A stretch of DNA of 64,000 nucleotides from CAYUWG01 sp964448285 (lineage in GTDB: Bacteria; Bacteroidota; Ignavibacteria; SZUA-365): positions 1 through 64,000 of the forward strand of contig CAYUWG010000016.1 of assembly GCA_964448285.1 (NCBI GenBank), written 5' to 3'. Below the pieces are notes generated by a model, which saw nothing but the letters and a program-made list of their open reading frames with translations, was not told where the DNA came from and searched no databases. Shown piece after piece: positions 9,078-16,954 of the stretch; positions within the stretch are counted from its first letter, which is position 1; each line of letters begins with the position of its first letter. Both the position numbers and the translations under genes were made by a program.

Positions 9078-9815
9078 TCACTCCCCTTGCCAGAGATATT
9101 GCGTGCGTTGCATGACCGATTTCGAATGTCGAAGCTTTTTCCGACCGGTGAGTTTCTCTATGGCAAAACGCACGTCATCGAACGTTGTGTAAGTCCTGTA
9201 TGTGATGTTCTCACGCTGGCAGTACTTTTCCAACTCCCTCTTTGCGAATACGACTTCGGTAAAATGCGCCGCTTCGAAATCCGAGATGCCGTCTCCAATA
9301 AGAATCTTCACGTCGCGCTCGTCCGATTCCGAAGCGATGATTGCGGGTTTCGACACTCCGCTTTTCATACTCGACTCATGATAGTGCGGTAACTCGATGC
9401 TGCACGTTCCATCAAGCGCGACAACCAAGCGATTGACCCTTACCGGGACTTCGATACCGAGCTTCTTCAGCAGATAGCCAACGTAAATGTCCAAACCGTC
9501 GCTGACAACCGTGATGGGGTAACCCTTGGAGGATGCCCACTGAACGAATGGCACGAACGAGGTATCGGCTTCGAATCCATCTAAGAAGCGATACAACGAC
9601 GGGAGATCGTGGATGCTCATTCGTTCGGCACAAGCATCGAAGAAGTCCAGTGGTGAAAGCTGCTCTTCGAGAAATCGCTTCTGCAACACCCTGTACTCTA
9701 TGCCGATCACATGCTCGAAAAAAGCATCGCCTACATCTTCATGAAATATCGTTCCATCGAAGTCGCAGAAGATTCTTACCGACGATGCCGGTGTAGTGTT
9801 AAATGGGATTGTCAT
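9078..9815 (-). CDS. HAD superfamily (subfamily IB, MtnX-like) phosphatase
   Basis: 245 aa. HAD motif I is IFCDFDGTIFHEDVG (residues about 15-29: D-F-D-G-T), motif II ITVVSDGLDIYV at about 100, and motif IV ILIGDGISDFEAAHF at about 192, with the helical cap of subfamily IB in between (FFEHVIGIEYRVLQKRFLEE). The pattern fits MtnX/SerB-like small-molecule phosphatases: MtnX removes phosphate from a methionine-salvage intermediate, SerB from phosphoserine. Neither pathway is otherwise present in the window, so the substrate is open. No signal peptide; cytosolic. The gene sits 84 bp downstream of tatA and is followed directly by the site-2 protease. Confidence 0.82.
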   Translation of the reverse strand: MTIPFNTTPASSVRIFCDFDGTIFHEDVGDAFFEHVIGIEYRVLQKRFLEEQLSPLDFFDACAERMSIHDLPSLYRFLDGFEADTSFVPFVQWASSKGYPITVVSDGLDIYVGYLLKKLGIEVPVRVNRLVVALDGTCSIELPHYHESSMKSGVSKPAIIASESDERDVKILIGDGISDFEAAHFTEVVFAKRELEKYCQRENITYRTYTTFDDVRFAIEKLTGRKKLRHSKSVMQRTQYLWQGE

Positions 9816-9899
9816 AAACTGGCGCTTCCATGGAAGATAAACGCTACCTCATGGATGCGTCGGAAAGTCAACGGATATGCATCAGTGAAGCGTAGTCTC

Positions 9900-10091
9900 C
9901 TACGACTTCTTTTCCTGAATCTGTTTGTCGTCGAGGCTTACTTCATCCTGCATTTCTCTTGATGCTTTCCTGAACTCGCGTATGCCCTTCCCCAGACCCT
10001 GTGCGAGATCGGGGATCTTCTTCGCGCCAAAGAAAATGAGAATGATCAATAGGATGATGAGAATTTCGCCTGTACCGATATTGCCGAACAT
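9900..10091 (-). CDS. tatA: Twin-arginine translocase subunit TatA/TatE
   Basis: 63 aa. A short N-terminal transmembrane helix (GTGEILIILLIILIFFGAKK) is followed by the FG hinge and the amphipathic helix IPDLAQGLGKGIREFRKASR, then a charged tail, exactly the architecture of TatA/E proteins that form the size-adjustable pore of the Tat pathway in the inner membrane. Length is in the usual range. A strong ribosome site (AGGAGG, 5 bases before ATG) lies between it and purQ, 9 bp upstream. tatC is not in the window. Because it has the FG pair and short tail it is TatA/E-like and not TatB-like. Confidence 0.93.
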   Translation of the reverse strand: MFGNIGTGEILIILLIILIFFGAKKIPDLAQGLGKGIREFRKASREMQDEVSLDDKQIQEKKS

Positions 10092-10100
10092 ATAAACCTC

Positions 10101-10820
10101 CTACGCTGGGATTTCTATTTCTTGATGAATTGATTGCAACAGTGATTCGAAGACGCCAAGTCCGTCAGTAGAGCCGAGAAGCGCTTCCACTGCGCGCTCG
10201 GGGTGAGGCATCATGCCAAGGACGTTTCCCTGAGCATTGACGATTCCTGCGATGTTGTTTCGCGACCCATTGGGATTACTACCTAAGGATGCTTCTCCCG
10301 CATCGTCGCAGTAACGAAACACAATCTGTCCATTATCCTCGAGCGCTTTCAAAGTATCGTTATCAGTGAAGTAATTCCCCTCGCCGTGTGCGATGGGAAT
10401 GCGAATGATCTCGCCGTGAACGAACGCCGATGTGAATGGAGTCTCGCTGTTCTCGACTTTAAGGTGCACTTCCCGACAGCAAAATTTGAGCGAGCTGTTT
10501 CGTAGAAGCGCGCCCGGAAGCAAACCAGCTTCCGTCAGGATCTGAAACCCGTTACACACGCCAAGGACGAATCCTCCTCGATGAGCGAACCGGACAACTT
10601 CCCTCATGATCGGAGAAAATCGTGCGATCGAACCACACCGAAGGTAATCCCCATACGAGAAACCACCAGGAAGAATAATGATGTCGCTGTCTTCAAGGTC
10701 GTTGCTTTTGTGCCAAAGAAAACGCACGTCCGCGCCAAGTATGTGCTTCAATGCATGGTATGCATCATGGTCACAATTCGAACCGGGAAAAACGACGATA
10801 CCAAACCGCGTTCTGCTCAT
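10101..10820 (-). CDS. purQ: Phosphoribosylformylglycinamidine synthase, glutaminase subunit
   Basis: 239 aa from the ATG at 10820, which overlaps the purS stop in an ATGA; a longer frame upstream to 10889 is just the purS overlap. Class I glutamine amidotransferase with FGIVVFPGSNCDHDAYH at the start, the nucleophile Cys in GFVLGVCNGFQILTEAG (residue about 90), and the catalytic His/Glu in GMMPHPERAVEAL near the C-terminus. It supplies ammonia to PurL for converting FGAR to FGAM in purine synthesis, in complex with PurS. purL itself is not in the window. Cytosolic. Confidence 0.96.
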   Translation of the reverse strand: MSRTRFGIVVFPGSNCDHDAYHALKHILGADVRFLWHKSNDLEDSDIIILPGGFSYGDYLRCGSIARFSPIMREVVRFAHRGGFVLGVCNGFQILTEAGLLPGALLRNSSLKFCCREVHLKVENSETPFTSAFVHGEIIRIPIAHGEGNYFTDNDTLKALEDNGQIVFRYCDDAGEASLGSNPNGSRNNIAGIVNAQGNVLGMMPHPERAVEALLGSTDGLGVFESLLQSIHQEIEIPA

Positions 10821-11080
10821 TTCCCGTTCAACTCCTCGATCGTAACAGAATAGTCTTCCATCACGGGATTCGCTAAGAGCTTTCGACACGCATCTTCTAC
10901 GATCGTATTGGCTGTATCACGTGACTCTGCTTGCAGCTTCATCTCGATAAGCTTTCCCATACGTACCTGCTTGATTCCGGGCAATGCCAGAGAATCGAGC
11001 GCGTGCTCTACGGCCTTCCCTTCAGGATCGAGGATCGACGGGCGTAAGGTGACCGTTATCTGGGCGCGGTACATTTTCAT
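10817..11080 (-). CDS. purS: Phosphoribosylformylglycinamidine synthase, small subunit
   Basis: 87 aa. The sequence pattern YRAQITVTLRPSILDPEGKA, HALDSLALPGIKQVRMGKLI and ACRKLLANPVMEDY is that of PurS, the small dimer that bridges PurQ and small PurL in Gram-positive-type and archaeal-type FGAM synthases. Its presence shows that the organism uses the three-part enzyme and not the long fused PurL of enterobacteria. It starts 1 base inside the end of pssA and overlaps purQ by ATGA, so it is translationally coupled on both sides. Confidence 0.95.
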   Translation of the reverse strand: MKMYRAQITVTLRPSILDPEGKAVEHALDSLALPGIKQVRMGKLIEMKLQAESRDTANTIVEDACRKLLANPVMEDYSVTIEELNGK

Positions 11081-11853
11081 CAGGAAGTCATTGAATCAGG
11101 TTGGTCGTCGGGCGTTTCTTGAAGTACGGTCTCTTGGGTCGATATCTTTCGCAGCCAGCGGATGGGCGTCATAATAATACCAAATAAAACAACGGAGAGT
11201 AATACAGGAAATAGTGCCTTACCCGTTGTGGCAATGATGAGAACTCCTGCAATCGCAGTGATCGCCACTGGTACGGGACGTTCCTTGATCGACCGTCGCG
11301 AGAATTTCGGTAGGACGGGATACTTGATCGTACTGACCATGAGCAATCCAAGCCCCACGATAAGTCCGATGAAGAATCGCTGTAGCACGATGTTCGTTTC
11401 GATTTGAGCGATCGTAAAAAAGAAGATGAACGACACTATCGTGAGAGCGTTTACGGGCGTCGGGACACCGATAAAGTAGTTCTTATCGAAACCGACAAGC
11501 TGCACGTTGAACCGCGCAAGACGCAGCGCACCGAACACGAGCGGAACTGCCGCAAGCAGGAGACCGATGCCTTCGTAGTTCTTCAACACAGCAACGTAGG
11601 CTAATACGGATGGCGCCGCACCGAAGCTCACGACATCCGCGAGAGAATCAAGCTCTACACCGAACTCACTTGCCGACTTCGTAAGCCGTGCCATGATACC
11701 GTCGAGCGTATCGCAGGCCGCAGCGAAGATGATGTACCAGCAAGCCAGCTCGATCTTATCCTGCATCGCATGGAGAATGCTCAAAAAGCCGAAGTAGATG
11801 TTGAGAACGGTAAAAAGGTTCGGGACGATAGAGCGGCTTAAACGAATGCGCAT
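11080..11853 (-). CDS. pssA: CDP-diacylglycerol--serine O-phosphatidyltransferase
   Basis: 257 aa integral membrane protein with about six to eight hydrophobic segments. The CDP-alcohol phosphotransferase signature D-G-x2-A-R-x8-G-x3-D-x3-D is complete at about residues 48-70 (DTLDGIMARLTKSASEFGVE then LDSLADVVSFG). It makes phosphatidylserine from CDP-diacylglycerol and serine in the inner membrane; the product is the substrate of the Psd encoded immediately upstream. The pairing with psd supports PssA over PgsA (phosphatidylglycerophosphate synthase), the nearest alternative. Starts with ATG 7 bp after psd. Confidence 0.93.
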   Translation of the reverse strand: MRIRLSRSIVPNLFTVLNIYFGFLSILHAMQDKIELACWYIIFAAACDTLDGIMARLTKSASEFGVELDSLADVVSFGAAPSVLAYVAVLKNYEGIGLLLAAVPLVFGALRLARFNVQLVGFDKNYFIGVPTPVNALTIVSFIFFFTIAQIETNIVLQRFFIGLIVGLGLLMVSTIKYPVLPKFSRRSIKERPVPVAITAIAGVLIIATTGKALFPVLLSVVLFGIIMTPIRWLRKISTQETVLQETPDDQPDSMTS

Positions 11854-11860
11854 TTCCGGA

Positions 11861-12517
11861 TTACCCTCGTTTCAACACGGCAAGTATCGTTTCGCCCGCG
11901 GTTACGGCGTCGCCTTCATTGGCTTTGATTTCTGAGTCGAGCGGAAGCAAGACATCGACCCGCGAACCGAATTTGATCATACCGAAGCGCTCGCCGACGA
12001 CGGCAGCCTCACCGAGTTTTATGGGACACACGATCCGCCGTGCAATGAATCCAGCGATCTGCTTAAAAAGAATCTTCCGTGAACCATCGTTGATTCCGAT
12101 CAGCGTTCGTTCGTTTACTTCCGAAGCTTTGTCCTCGAACGCGACGAGATACTTCCCTTCGATATAGCGATAGTAGTCGATTCGCCCCGAGATTGGATAG
12201 CGATTCACGTGCACATTGAGCGGTGACATGAAGATGCAAACTTGCTTCACTCTCCCTTGAAGGTATTCCGGTTCATCGACTTCACTGATGCTCAACACTT
12301 TCCCATCTGCAGGTGAAACGACTGCGCCTTCGACTGCAGGTGTTTTCCTTTCCGGGTCGCGAAAGAAATTCAGCGTGAAGAGAAAGAGAAACGATCCGAA
12401 GACAAGAAAACCCACCTTCAACGAGATATTAGAAATGAAGAATGCACCGATGACGATGCAGAGCGAGATGATGAGAATCGGTAGTGCCGTGTCGAAACCG
12501 TAGCGCGTGATGATCAT
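11861..12517 (-). CDS. psd: Phosphatidylserine decarboxylase (short, Psd-B/archaetidylserine type)
   Basis: 218 aa. Two N-terminal membrane segments (DTALPILIISLCIVIGAFFI and KVGFLVFGSFLFLF) precede the catalytic domain. VVSPADGKVLSISE, MSPLNVHVNRYPISG and the C-terminal FGMIKFGSRVDVLLP are the family landmarks; the G-S pair in FGSR is where the proenzyme cleaves itself to form the pyruvoyl group. Converts phosphatidylserine to phosphatidylethanolamine. The short (about 220 aa) form is common in FCB bacteria. The ATG at 12517 is chosen because homologues start MI-x-REG/RYG; a TTG at 12526 overlapping the purC stop is the alternative. Confidence 0.93.
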   Translation of the reverse strand: MIITRYGFDTALPILIISLCIVIGAFFISNISLKVGFLVFGSFLFLFTLNFFRDPERKTPAVEGAVVSPADGKVLSISEVDEPEYLQGRVKQVCIFMSPLNVHVNRYPISGRIDYYRYIEGKYLVAFEDKASEVNERTLIGINDGSRKILFKQIAGFIARRIVCPIKLGEAAVVGERFGMIKFGSRVDVLLPLDSEIKANEGDAVTAGETILAVLKRG

Positions 12518-12522
12518 CCGTT

Positions 12523-13251
12523 TCAACTCATCAACCGTTTGTAAAGCGAGATGTACGTGCTTTGATAATCACCGATTCCCAAACGGAAGATCGAGCCGTC
12601 ATGGATGACGTTCGTGTCCATGTCCATCACACGGCTCGAGTCAGGCGTAATCGCATCACCGATCAATACTTCTCCATTCATCCTTCCGAATTCCAACCAC
12701 ACGTCAACGAGACGGAACCGTCTCCTTTCCATGAATGAGCGAAGAACTGCATTCGTCTTATTGGCAATCCTCACCATCGTGCGCAGCTCTTCCGGCGTGG
12801 ATACACCGAAAGCGAGAATGTGCGACTCGTTGACCATCGGATTATCGAGTTGGTGATTTCGATACACCATTTCGACGACGGGGAACTCCAACTCGCGACC
12901 TTCTTCAAGATCATAGCGTCCGCAGAGATTACCTGCTGCGATGTTTCGCACGACCATCGCAACCGGAATCATCTCGAGGCGCTTCACGATCAGAGCGCTC
13001 TTTTCATGACGACTAATGAAGTGGTTCGGAATGCGGAAACTGTTGAGATAAGAAAAAATATGCTCGGCGATTTCCGAACTGCAACGGGACTTTCGCACCT
13101 CCTTCGATTTCTCTGCTCCTTCCCGATTTGTGAATTCGGATTTGAACTCAAGGATAACTTCATCCTCTACGGAAGTCTCATAGACACGCTTCGAAAGACC
13201 CTCGTAGAGAAGGCGTCCGCGTTGTATTGTCTTTTTATCCTTTTTTTCCAA
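12523..13251 (-). CDS. purC: Phosphoribosylaminoimidazole-succinocarboxamide synthase
   Basis: 242 aa SAICAR synthetase: ligates aspartate to CAIR with ATP in purine synthesis. Landmarks are LLYEGLSKRVYET near the N-terminus, MIPVAMVVRNIAAGNLCGRY at about residue 95 (family R-N-x-A-A-G-S motif) and GDAITPDSSRVMD at about 198 (family DEITPDSSR). Length matches the bacterial enzyme. No ATG or GTG is available at the right place; the best start is a TTG at 13251 without an evident Shine-Dalgarno sequence, and an in-frame stop lies about 50 bases further upstream. It leads the purC-psd-pssA-purS-purQ operon, and its last bases lie next to psd. Confidence 0.95.
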   Translation of the reverse strand: MEKKDKKTIQRGRLLYEGLSKRVYETSVEDEVILEFKSEFTNREGAEKSKEVRKSRCSSEIAEHIFSYLNSFRIPNHFISRHEKSALIVKRLEMIPVAMVVRNIAAGNLCGRYDLEEGRELEFPVVEMVYRNHQLDNPMVNESHILAFGVSTPEELRTMVRIANKTNAVLRSFMERRRFRLVDVWLEFGRMNGEVLIGDAITPDSSRVMDMDTNVIHDGSIFRLGIGDYQSTYISLYKRLMS

Positions 13252-13307
13252 GTGCTGATGAATTTCTTCTGCTGCAATGCGCTTCCGACAAAATATACCT
13301 CACTCGG

Positions 13308-13328
13308 AAGAGAAAACCGCAGTGCGGT
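13308..13328 (-). terminator. Short intrinsic terminator after dmpH
   Basis: Reading on the minus strand, a 5 bp stem ACCGC / GCGGT with a 3-base loop is followed by TTTCTCTT. It falls in the 87 bp gap between the stop of the dmpH-like gene and the start of purC and would separate the two operons. The stem is short, so read-through is likely. Confidence 0.45.
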
Positions 13329-13338
13329 GAGAAGGACC

Positions 13339-14109
13339 TTACACGAACTGTGCGCTCACGCTCCCCATCCCTGAAAACCGTGCGGTTACATGATCCCCGC
13401 TCACGACCGGAATCGCTTCCGTAATTCCGCCGGTAAGCAGAACGAATGAACCGGGTAACTCAACTTTGTGTGCGAAGGCGCTGTTGAGAATGAATGCCGC
13501 CGCAATCAGAGGATGTCCAAGCACCGCAGCGGGCGTTCCCGTCTGTAGTATCAATCCGTTTCTTTCCAATATCACTCCCCGAAGGTGAATATCCGACGGT
13601 AAATCTTCTGAGGAACGCTCAGCCACGATGTAGCGCGCTGAAGAACAGTTATCGGCAAAGACATCCGCCGCCGTGAACTTGAAATTCTTAAACCGGCTGT
13701 CGATCACTTCGAGCGCAATCGCATAACCACTCATGCGCCGACTGATATCTTCCGGTGTGAGTTCACAGGATTGGTGGAACTGCTCGAAGAACAATGCGAC
13801 CTCAGGCTCAACTCGCGGATGAATCAACGATGAGGTATCAACTGCACCGTTGGTAAGCATCTCCTTCGTGAGAAGTCCATACCCCGCTTTATCGACACCC
13901 ATCGCAAGCTGCTTTGCCCGGCTCGTGAGCGCTGCTTTTATTCCGGTGACCTTTGAGCCGGATAGACGAACGCGCTCCTGTTGAATGAGATAAGCATCCT
14001 CGATCGACAAGTCCGGCTGCTTCGCGGTGAGAGGTTCAACTACACTTCGTGATCTCTCTGCATCGAGAAGAAGTTGTGCGCACTCGTAAATGAGTTCTTG
14101 CGATATCAT
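13339..14109 (-). CDS. dmpH: 4-oxalocrotonate decarboxylase (DmpH/XylI-like)
   Basis: 256 aa member of the hydratase/decarboxylase (FAH-fold) family. Metal-binding and active-site region: VEPEVALFFE (E-x-E), ALEVIDSRFKNFKFTAADVF and ADNCSSARYI in the middle; C-terminal LLTGGITEAIPVVSGD followed by GMGSVSAQFV. The last segments are closer to DmpH than to DmpE as I remember these proteins. The reaction is decarboxylation of 4-oxalocrotonate to 2-oxopent-4-enoate on the dehydrogenative branch of catechol meta-cleavage. It is the last of four overlapping genes in exactly the E-F-G-H order of the Pseudomonas dmp operon, which supports the assignment. It overlaps dmpG by ATGA. A hydratase role cannot be excluded, since the two enzymes are paralogues and form complexes. 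Confidence 0.82.
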   Translation of the reverse strand: MISQELIYECAQLLLDAERSRSVVEPLTAKQPDLSIEDAYLIQQERVRLSGSKVTGIKAALTSRAKQLAMGVDKAGYGLLTKEMLTNGAVDTSSLIHPRVEPEVALFFEQFHQSCELTPEDISRRMSGYAIALEVIDSRFKNFKFTAADVFADNCSSARYIVAERSSEDLPSDIHLRGVILERNGLILQTGTPAAVLGHPLIAAAFILNSAFAHKVELPGSFVLLTGGITEAIPVVSGDHVTARFSGMGSVSAQFV

Positions 14110-15125
14110 CGATTACCCTTCTTCCTTGCAAGCTCGATGGCAACGTCAACGATCATGTCTTCCTGTCCTCCGACCATGCGCCTCTTGCCAAGCTCCATAA
14201 GAATGTCCCGTGTATCGACGTGAAAATGCTCTGCAGCACGATGCGCGTGAAGCAGGAAGGAGGAGTACACTCCTGCATATCCCAACATGAGACTGCTTCC
14301 GTCGATTCGAACGCTTCGGCCTCTCGCTTCAAGCATCGGACGGACAAGCGTTTCCGCCGCGTCAATCAGCCGGTACAAATCACACCCGTGTGTCATTCCA
14401 TGTTTGTTCATTACTGCTACGAGCACTTCCAAAGGAGCATTTCCTGCACCTGCGCCTAAGCCGATCAAAGACGCATCAACCCTGTCCGCACCTTCCTGGA
14501 TTGCCATGATCGTGTTGGCAACTCCGAGCGAAAGATTGTTATGTGCGTGATAGCCAACCTCACAGTCGAGGCCGTCCTTCAATGCTCGAATCCGTTCTGC
14601 TGCTTCATGCATAAGCAAGGCGCCAGCCGAATCGACAACGTAAACACAGTCCGCTCCATAGGACTCCATGAGCTTCGCTTGGCGGAGAAGTTCCGATGGC
14701 GAAATCATATGGGACATCATCAGAAAGCCGACCGTGTCCAATCCCTTTTTCTTCGCATGCCCGATGTGTTGCTCGGCGATGTCCGCTTCCGTGCAGTGCG
14801 TTGCAATACGAATCGTCTTTACTCCGCAATCCATCGCATCGTCGAGATCGTGAATCGTGCCGATACCCGGTAAAAGCAGCGCCGCAAGTCTCGCTTGCCG
14901 AATGGAGATGGCGGCAGCTTCTAAGTATTCCGACTCCGTGTGCTTCGAGAAACCATAGTTGATTGCATTCCCATTCAATCCATCACCGTGCGAGACTTCG
15001 ATGATATCCACTCCGGCAGCGTCCAGCGCTCGTGCAATCGAACGCACGTCATCCAGCTCGTACTGATGCGAAAGCGCGTGCATACCATCACGGAGGGTAA
15101 CGTCGGTTACACGAATGCGCTTCAT
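14106..15125 (-). CDS. dmpG: 4-hydroxy-2-oxovalerate aldolase
   Basis: 339 aa HMGL-like TIM barrel. N-terminal VTDVTLRDGMHALSHQYE holds the D-x-x-x-R-D-G catalytic motif; DIIEVSHGDGLNGNAINYGF, CEVGYHAHNNLSLGVANTI (metal-binding H-x-H) and IGLGAGAGNAPLEVLVAVM are diagnostic of DmpG/BphI. Splits 4-hydroxy-2-oxovalerate to pyruvate and acetaldehyde. It works as a channelling complex with DmpF, whose gene overlaps it by 4 bp (ATGA). Length agrees with the family (about 340). The cofactor is a divalent metal, usually Mn. Cytosolic. Confidence 0.95.
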   Translation of the reverse strand: MKRIRVTDVTLRDGMHALSHQYELDDVRSIARALDAAGVDIIEVSHGDGLNGNAINYGFSKHTESEYLEAAAISIRQARLAALLLPGIGTIHDLDDAMDCGVKTIRIATHCTEADIAEQHIGHAKKKGLDTVGFLMMSHMISPSELLRQAKLMESYGADCVYVVDSAGALLMHEAAERIRALKDGLDCEVGYHAHNNLSLGVANTIMAIQEGADRVDASLIGLGAGAGNAPLEVLVAVMNKHGMTHGCDLYRLIDAAETLVRPMLEARGRSVRIDGSSLMLGYAGVYSSFLLHAHRAAEHFHVDTRDILMELGKRRMVGGQEDMIVDVAIELARKKGNR

Positions 15126-16081
15126 CGCGAAGCCTCGTTCGGAATCGATTCGAGCATCTTCTCAGCAATCACTTCACCGACGCGAATTGCCGATGCCGTC
15201 ATGATGTCGAGATTGCCCGCGTATGACGGAAGGTAATGCGCCGCACCCTCAACTTCGATCAAGACCGTCACCTTGAATCCATCGAATCTTCCGACGCCTG
15301 GGATTGTAATCGGATTCTTCTTCAGCGACTCCAACACGGGGTCGGCTGTCAATCGAAATCCGGGCACATATGCCTGGACATCTTGAACCATGAGATTGAT
15401 GGATTCTGCGATAGCGCTTTCGTCATCACCGCGCACCAACGCATAGACCGTGTTCCGCATGATGATTGGCGGTTCGGCAGGATTGAGAATGATGATTGCC
15501 TTCCCACGCATTGCGCCGCCGATAACTTCCAATCCACGAGCAGTCGTCTGTGTAAACTCATCGATGTTCTGACGAGTACCGGGTCCGGCGCTTTTGCTCG
15601 CAATCGAAGAAACCATTTCAGCGTACGGAACTTCAGCCACACGACTGATCGCATACACGATCGGGATCGTCGCCTGCCCCCCACAGGTGATCATGTTGAC
15701 GTTATCGGCTGCAATGTGATCGTGAAGATTCACAGTTGGAACAACGTAAGGTCCGATTGCTGCAGGCGTAAGGTCGATGCACACGATACCGGCTTCCTTC
15801 AATAGCGGTGCGTGGCGAAGATGGGCTTTCGCGCTCGTCGCATCGAAGACGATATTCGTGCGTGACCGAGCATCCTCATCGCTGAGAAAACCATCGATCC
15901 CCAAATGCGTTGTCGGAATCCCAAGACGCCGTGCACGATCGATACCGTCCGATTTCGGATCTATTCCGATAAGCATTGTAAGCTCGAGGTTCGAAGCATT
16001 TCGCAGCACCTTGAACATCAAGTCCGTGCCGATATTTCCGGAACCGATAATCGCGCAGCCGATACGTCGGGAGTTATTCAA
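15122..16081 (-). CDS. dmpF: Acetaldehyde dehydrogenase (acetylating)
   Basis: 319 aa. N-terminal Rossmann motif CAIIGSGNIGTDLMFKVLR, then VFDATSAKAHLRHAPLL, MITCGGQATIPIVYAIS with the acylation Cys at about residue 129, and SKSAGPGTRQNIDEFTQTTA, all as in DmpF/BphJ. Oxidises acetaldehyde from the DmpG aldolase to acetyl-CoA with NAD and CoA; the aldehyde passes through an internal channel. The initiator is a TTG at 16081, 8 bases inside the end of the dmpE-like gene, consistent with translational coupling; no ATG is available close by. Confidence 0.94.
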   Translation of the reverse strand: MNNSRRIGCAIIGSGNIGTDLMFKVLRNASNLELTMLIGIDPKSDGIDRARRLGIPTTHLGIDGFLSDEDARSRTNIVFDATSAKAHLRHAPLLKEAGIVCIDLTPAAIGPYVVPTVNLHDHIAADNVNMITCGGQATIPIVYAISRVAEVPYAEMVSSIASKSAGPGTRQNIDEFTQTTARGLEVIGGAMRGKAIIILNPAEPPIIMRNTVYALVRGDDESAIAESINLMVQDVQAYVPGFRLTADPVLESLKKNPITIPGVGRFDGFKVTVLIEVEGAAHYLPSYAGNLDIMTASAIRVGEVIAEKMLESIPNEASR

Positions 16082-16856
16082 ACCGCACGCTCACGTTTCC
16101 GAGTCTCTCCATTACGACTTCGAGCCAATCACCGGTTGATGGTGTAACCGTCGCAGCTAAACCGCCGGAAAGAATGATTTCGCCGGCGCGCATCGTCACA
16201 CCATGCGCACGCAGGGCATTCGCAAGCCATGCGACCGCTTTCACCGGACTCCCCAGCGCTGCTGCACCGGATCCGGTTGCTGAAATGTTTCCATTCCGAT
16301 ACAGTGACATACCCAATGCGCAAAGGTCGAGGTTGTCGATAGGTGTTTTACGACTGCCGATAACGAAGAGCGCACATGAGGCATTGTCTGCAACGGTATC
16401 CTCCAACTTGATTTTCCAATCCTTTATGCGACTGTCGATAATCTCGATGGCGGGCATGACGAACGCCGTGCATCGAAGCACATCCGCTTCTGTGACGAAC
16501 GGCATATCCAAATCGCGTTCAAGCACGAATGCGATTTCTCCTTCTGCTCTCGGTTGAACCAGTGTCTGAAGCTGTACAGCCTCGCGTGTGAAGACGTGCA
16601 TGTCACTGAGCAACTGGCCATAGTCAGGCTCCGAAACTCCGAGTGCTGTTTGAATCGCTATGCTTGTGAGGCCGATCTTTCGTCCCAGCAAATGCGCTCC
16701 GGATGTTTGCCGAAGTTCGATCAACACCTGCTGTATCCGATAAGCATCAAGTACGGTGATGCTCTTATACCGCTCGGTCAATGGCGCGACTTGCACTCGA
16801 TCGCGTCGAGCATCTTCAAGCTCTTGAGCAAGTGTCTGTATCAGCTGCGTTTCCAT
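16074..16856 (-). CDS. dmpE: 2-hydroxypenta-2,4-dienoate hydratase (DmpE-like)
   Basis: 260 aa. Same FAH-like family as the dmpH-like gene. Landmarks: GRKIGLTSIAIQTALGVSEP, VQPRAEGEIAFVLERDLD (E-x-E metal ligands), AIEIIDSRIKDWKIKLEDTV and ADNASCALFV, then GAAALGSPVKAVAWLANAL and ILSGGLAATVTPSTGD. The VKAVAWLANAL and ILSGGLAA segments resemble DmpE. It would hydrate 2-oxopent-4-enoate to 4-hydroxy-2-oxovalerate. The ATG at 16856 matches the family N-terminus and lies 8 bases after a TATCTTTG promoter element, so the message would be almost leaderless. It is the first gene of the dmpEFGH set. Catechol 2,3-dioxygenase, semialdehyde dehydrogenase and tautomerase genes are absent nearby. Confidence 0.85.
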   Translation of the reverse strand: METQLIQTLAQELEDARRDRVQVAPLTERYKSITVLDAYRIQQVLIELRQTSGAHLLGRKIGLTSIAIQTALGVSEPDYGQLLSDMHVFTREAVQLQTLVQPRAEGEIAFVLERDLDMPFVTEADVLRCTAFVMPAIEIIDSRIKDWKIKLEDTVADNASCALFVIGSRKTPIDNLDLCALGMSLYRNGNISATGSGAAALGSPVKAVAWLANALRAHGVTMRAGEIILSGGLAATVTPSTGDWLEVVMERLGNVSVRFE

Positions 16857-16864
16857 GTCGGTTG

Positions 16865-16872
16865 CAAAGATA
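16865..16872 (-). promoter_or_regulatory. Candidate -10 element of the dmpEFGH operon
   Basis: On the minus strand TATCTTTG fits the TAnnTTTG consensus known for Bacteroidota housekeeping promoters. It ends 8 bases before the dmpE ATG. I see no clear -33 TTG element at the expected spacing, so this is a tentative call. Confidence 0.4.
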
Positions 16873-16903
16873 CACGAAAACGATTGCTCGTGGGGCATAG
16901 TTC

Positions 16904-16941
16904 GTGGATCGGTGGATCAGTGGGATGGCGGGTCGGTGGCA
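16904..16941. repeat. Imperfect 8 bp tandem array, (GGATCGGT)-like
   Basis: About four and a half imperfect units of an 8 bp word (ggatcggt, ggatcagt, gggatggc, gggtcggt) directly upstream of the 113 bp repeat block. It is non-coding and starts about 48 bases upstream of dmpE. Confidence 0.6.
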
Positions 16942-16954
16942 CTTTGCAAATCCC

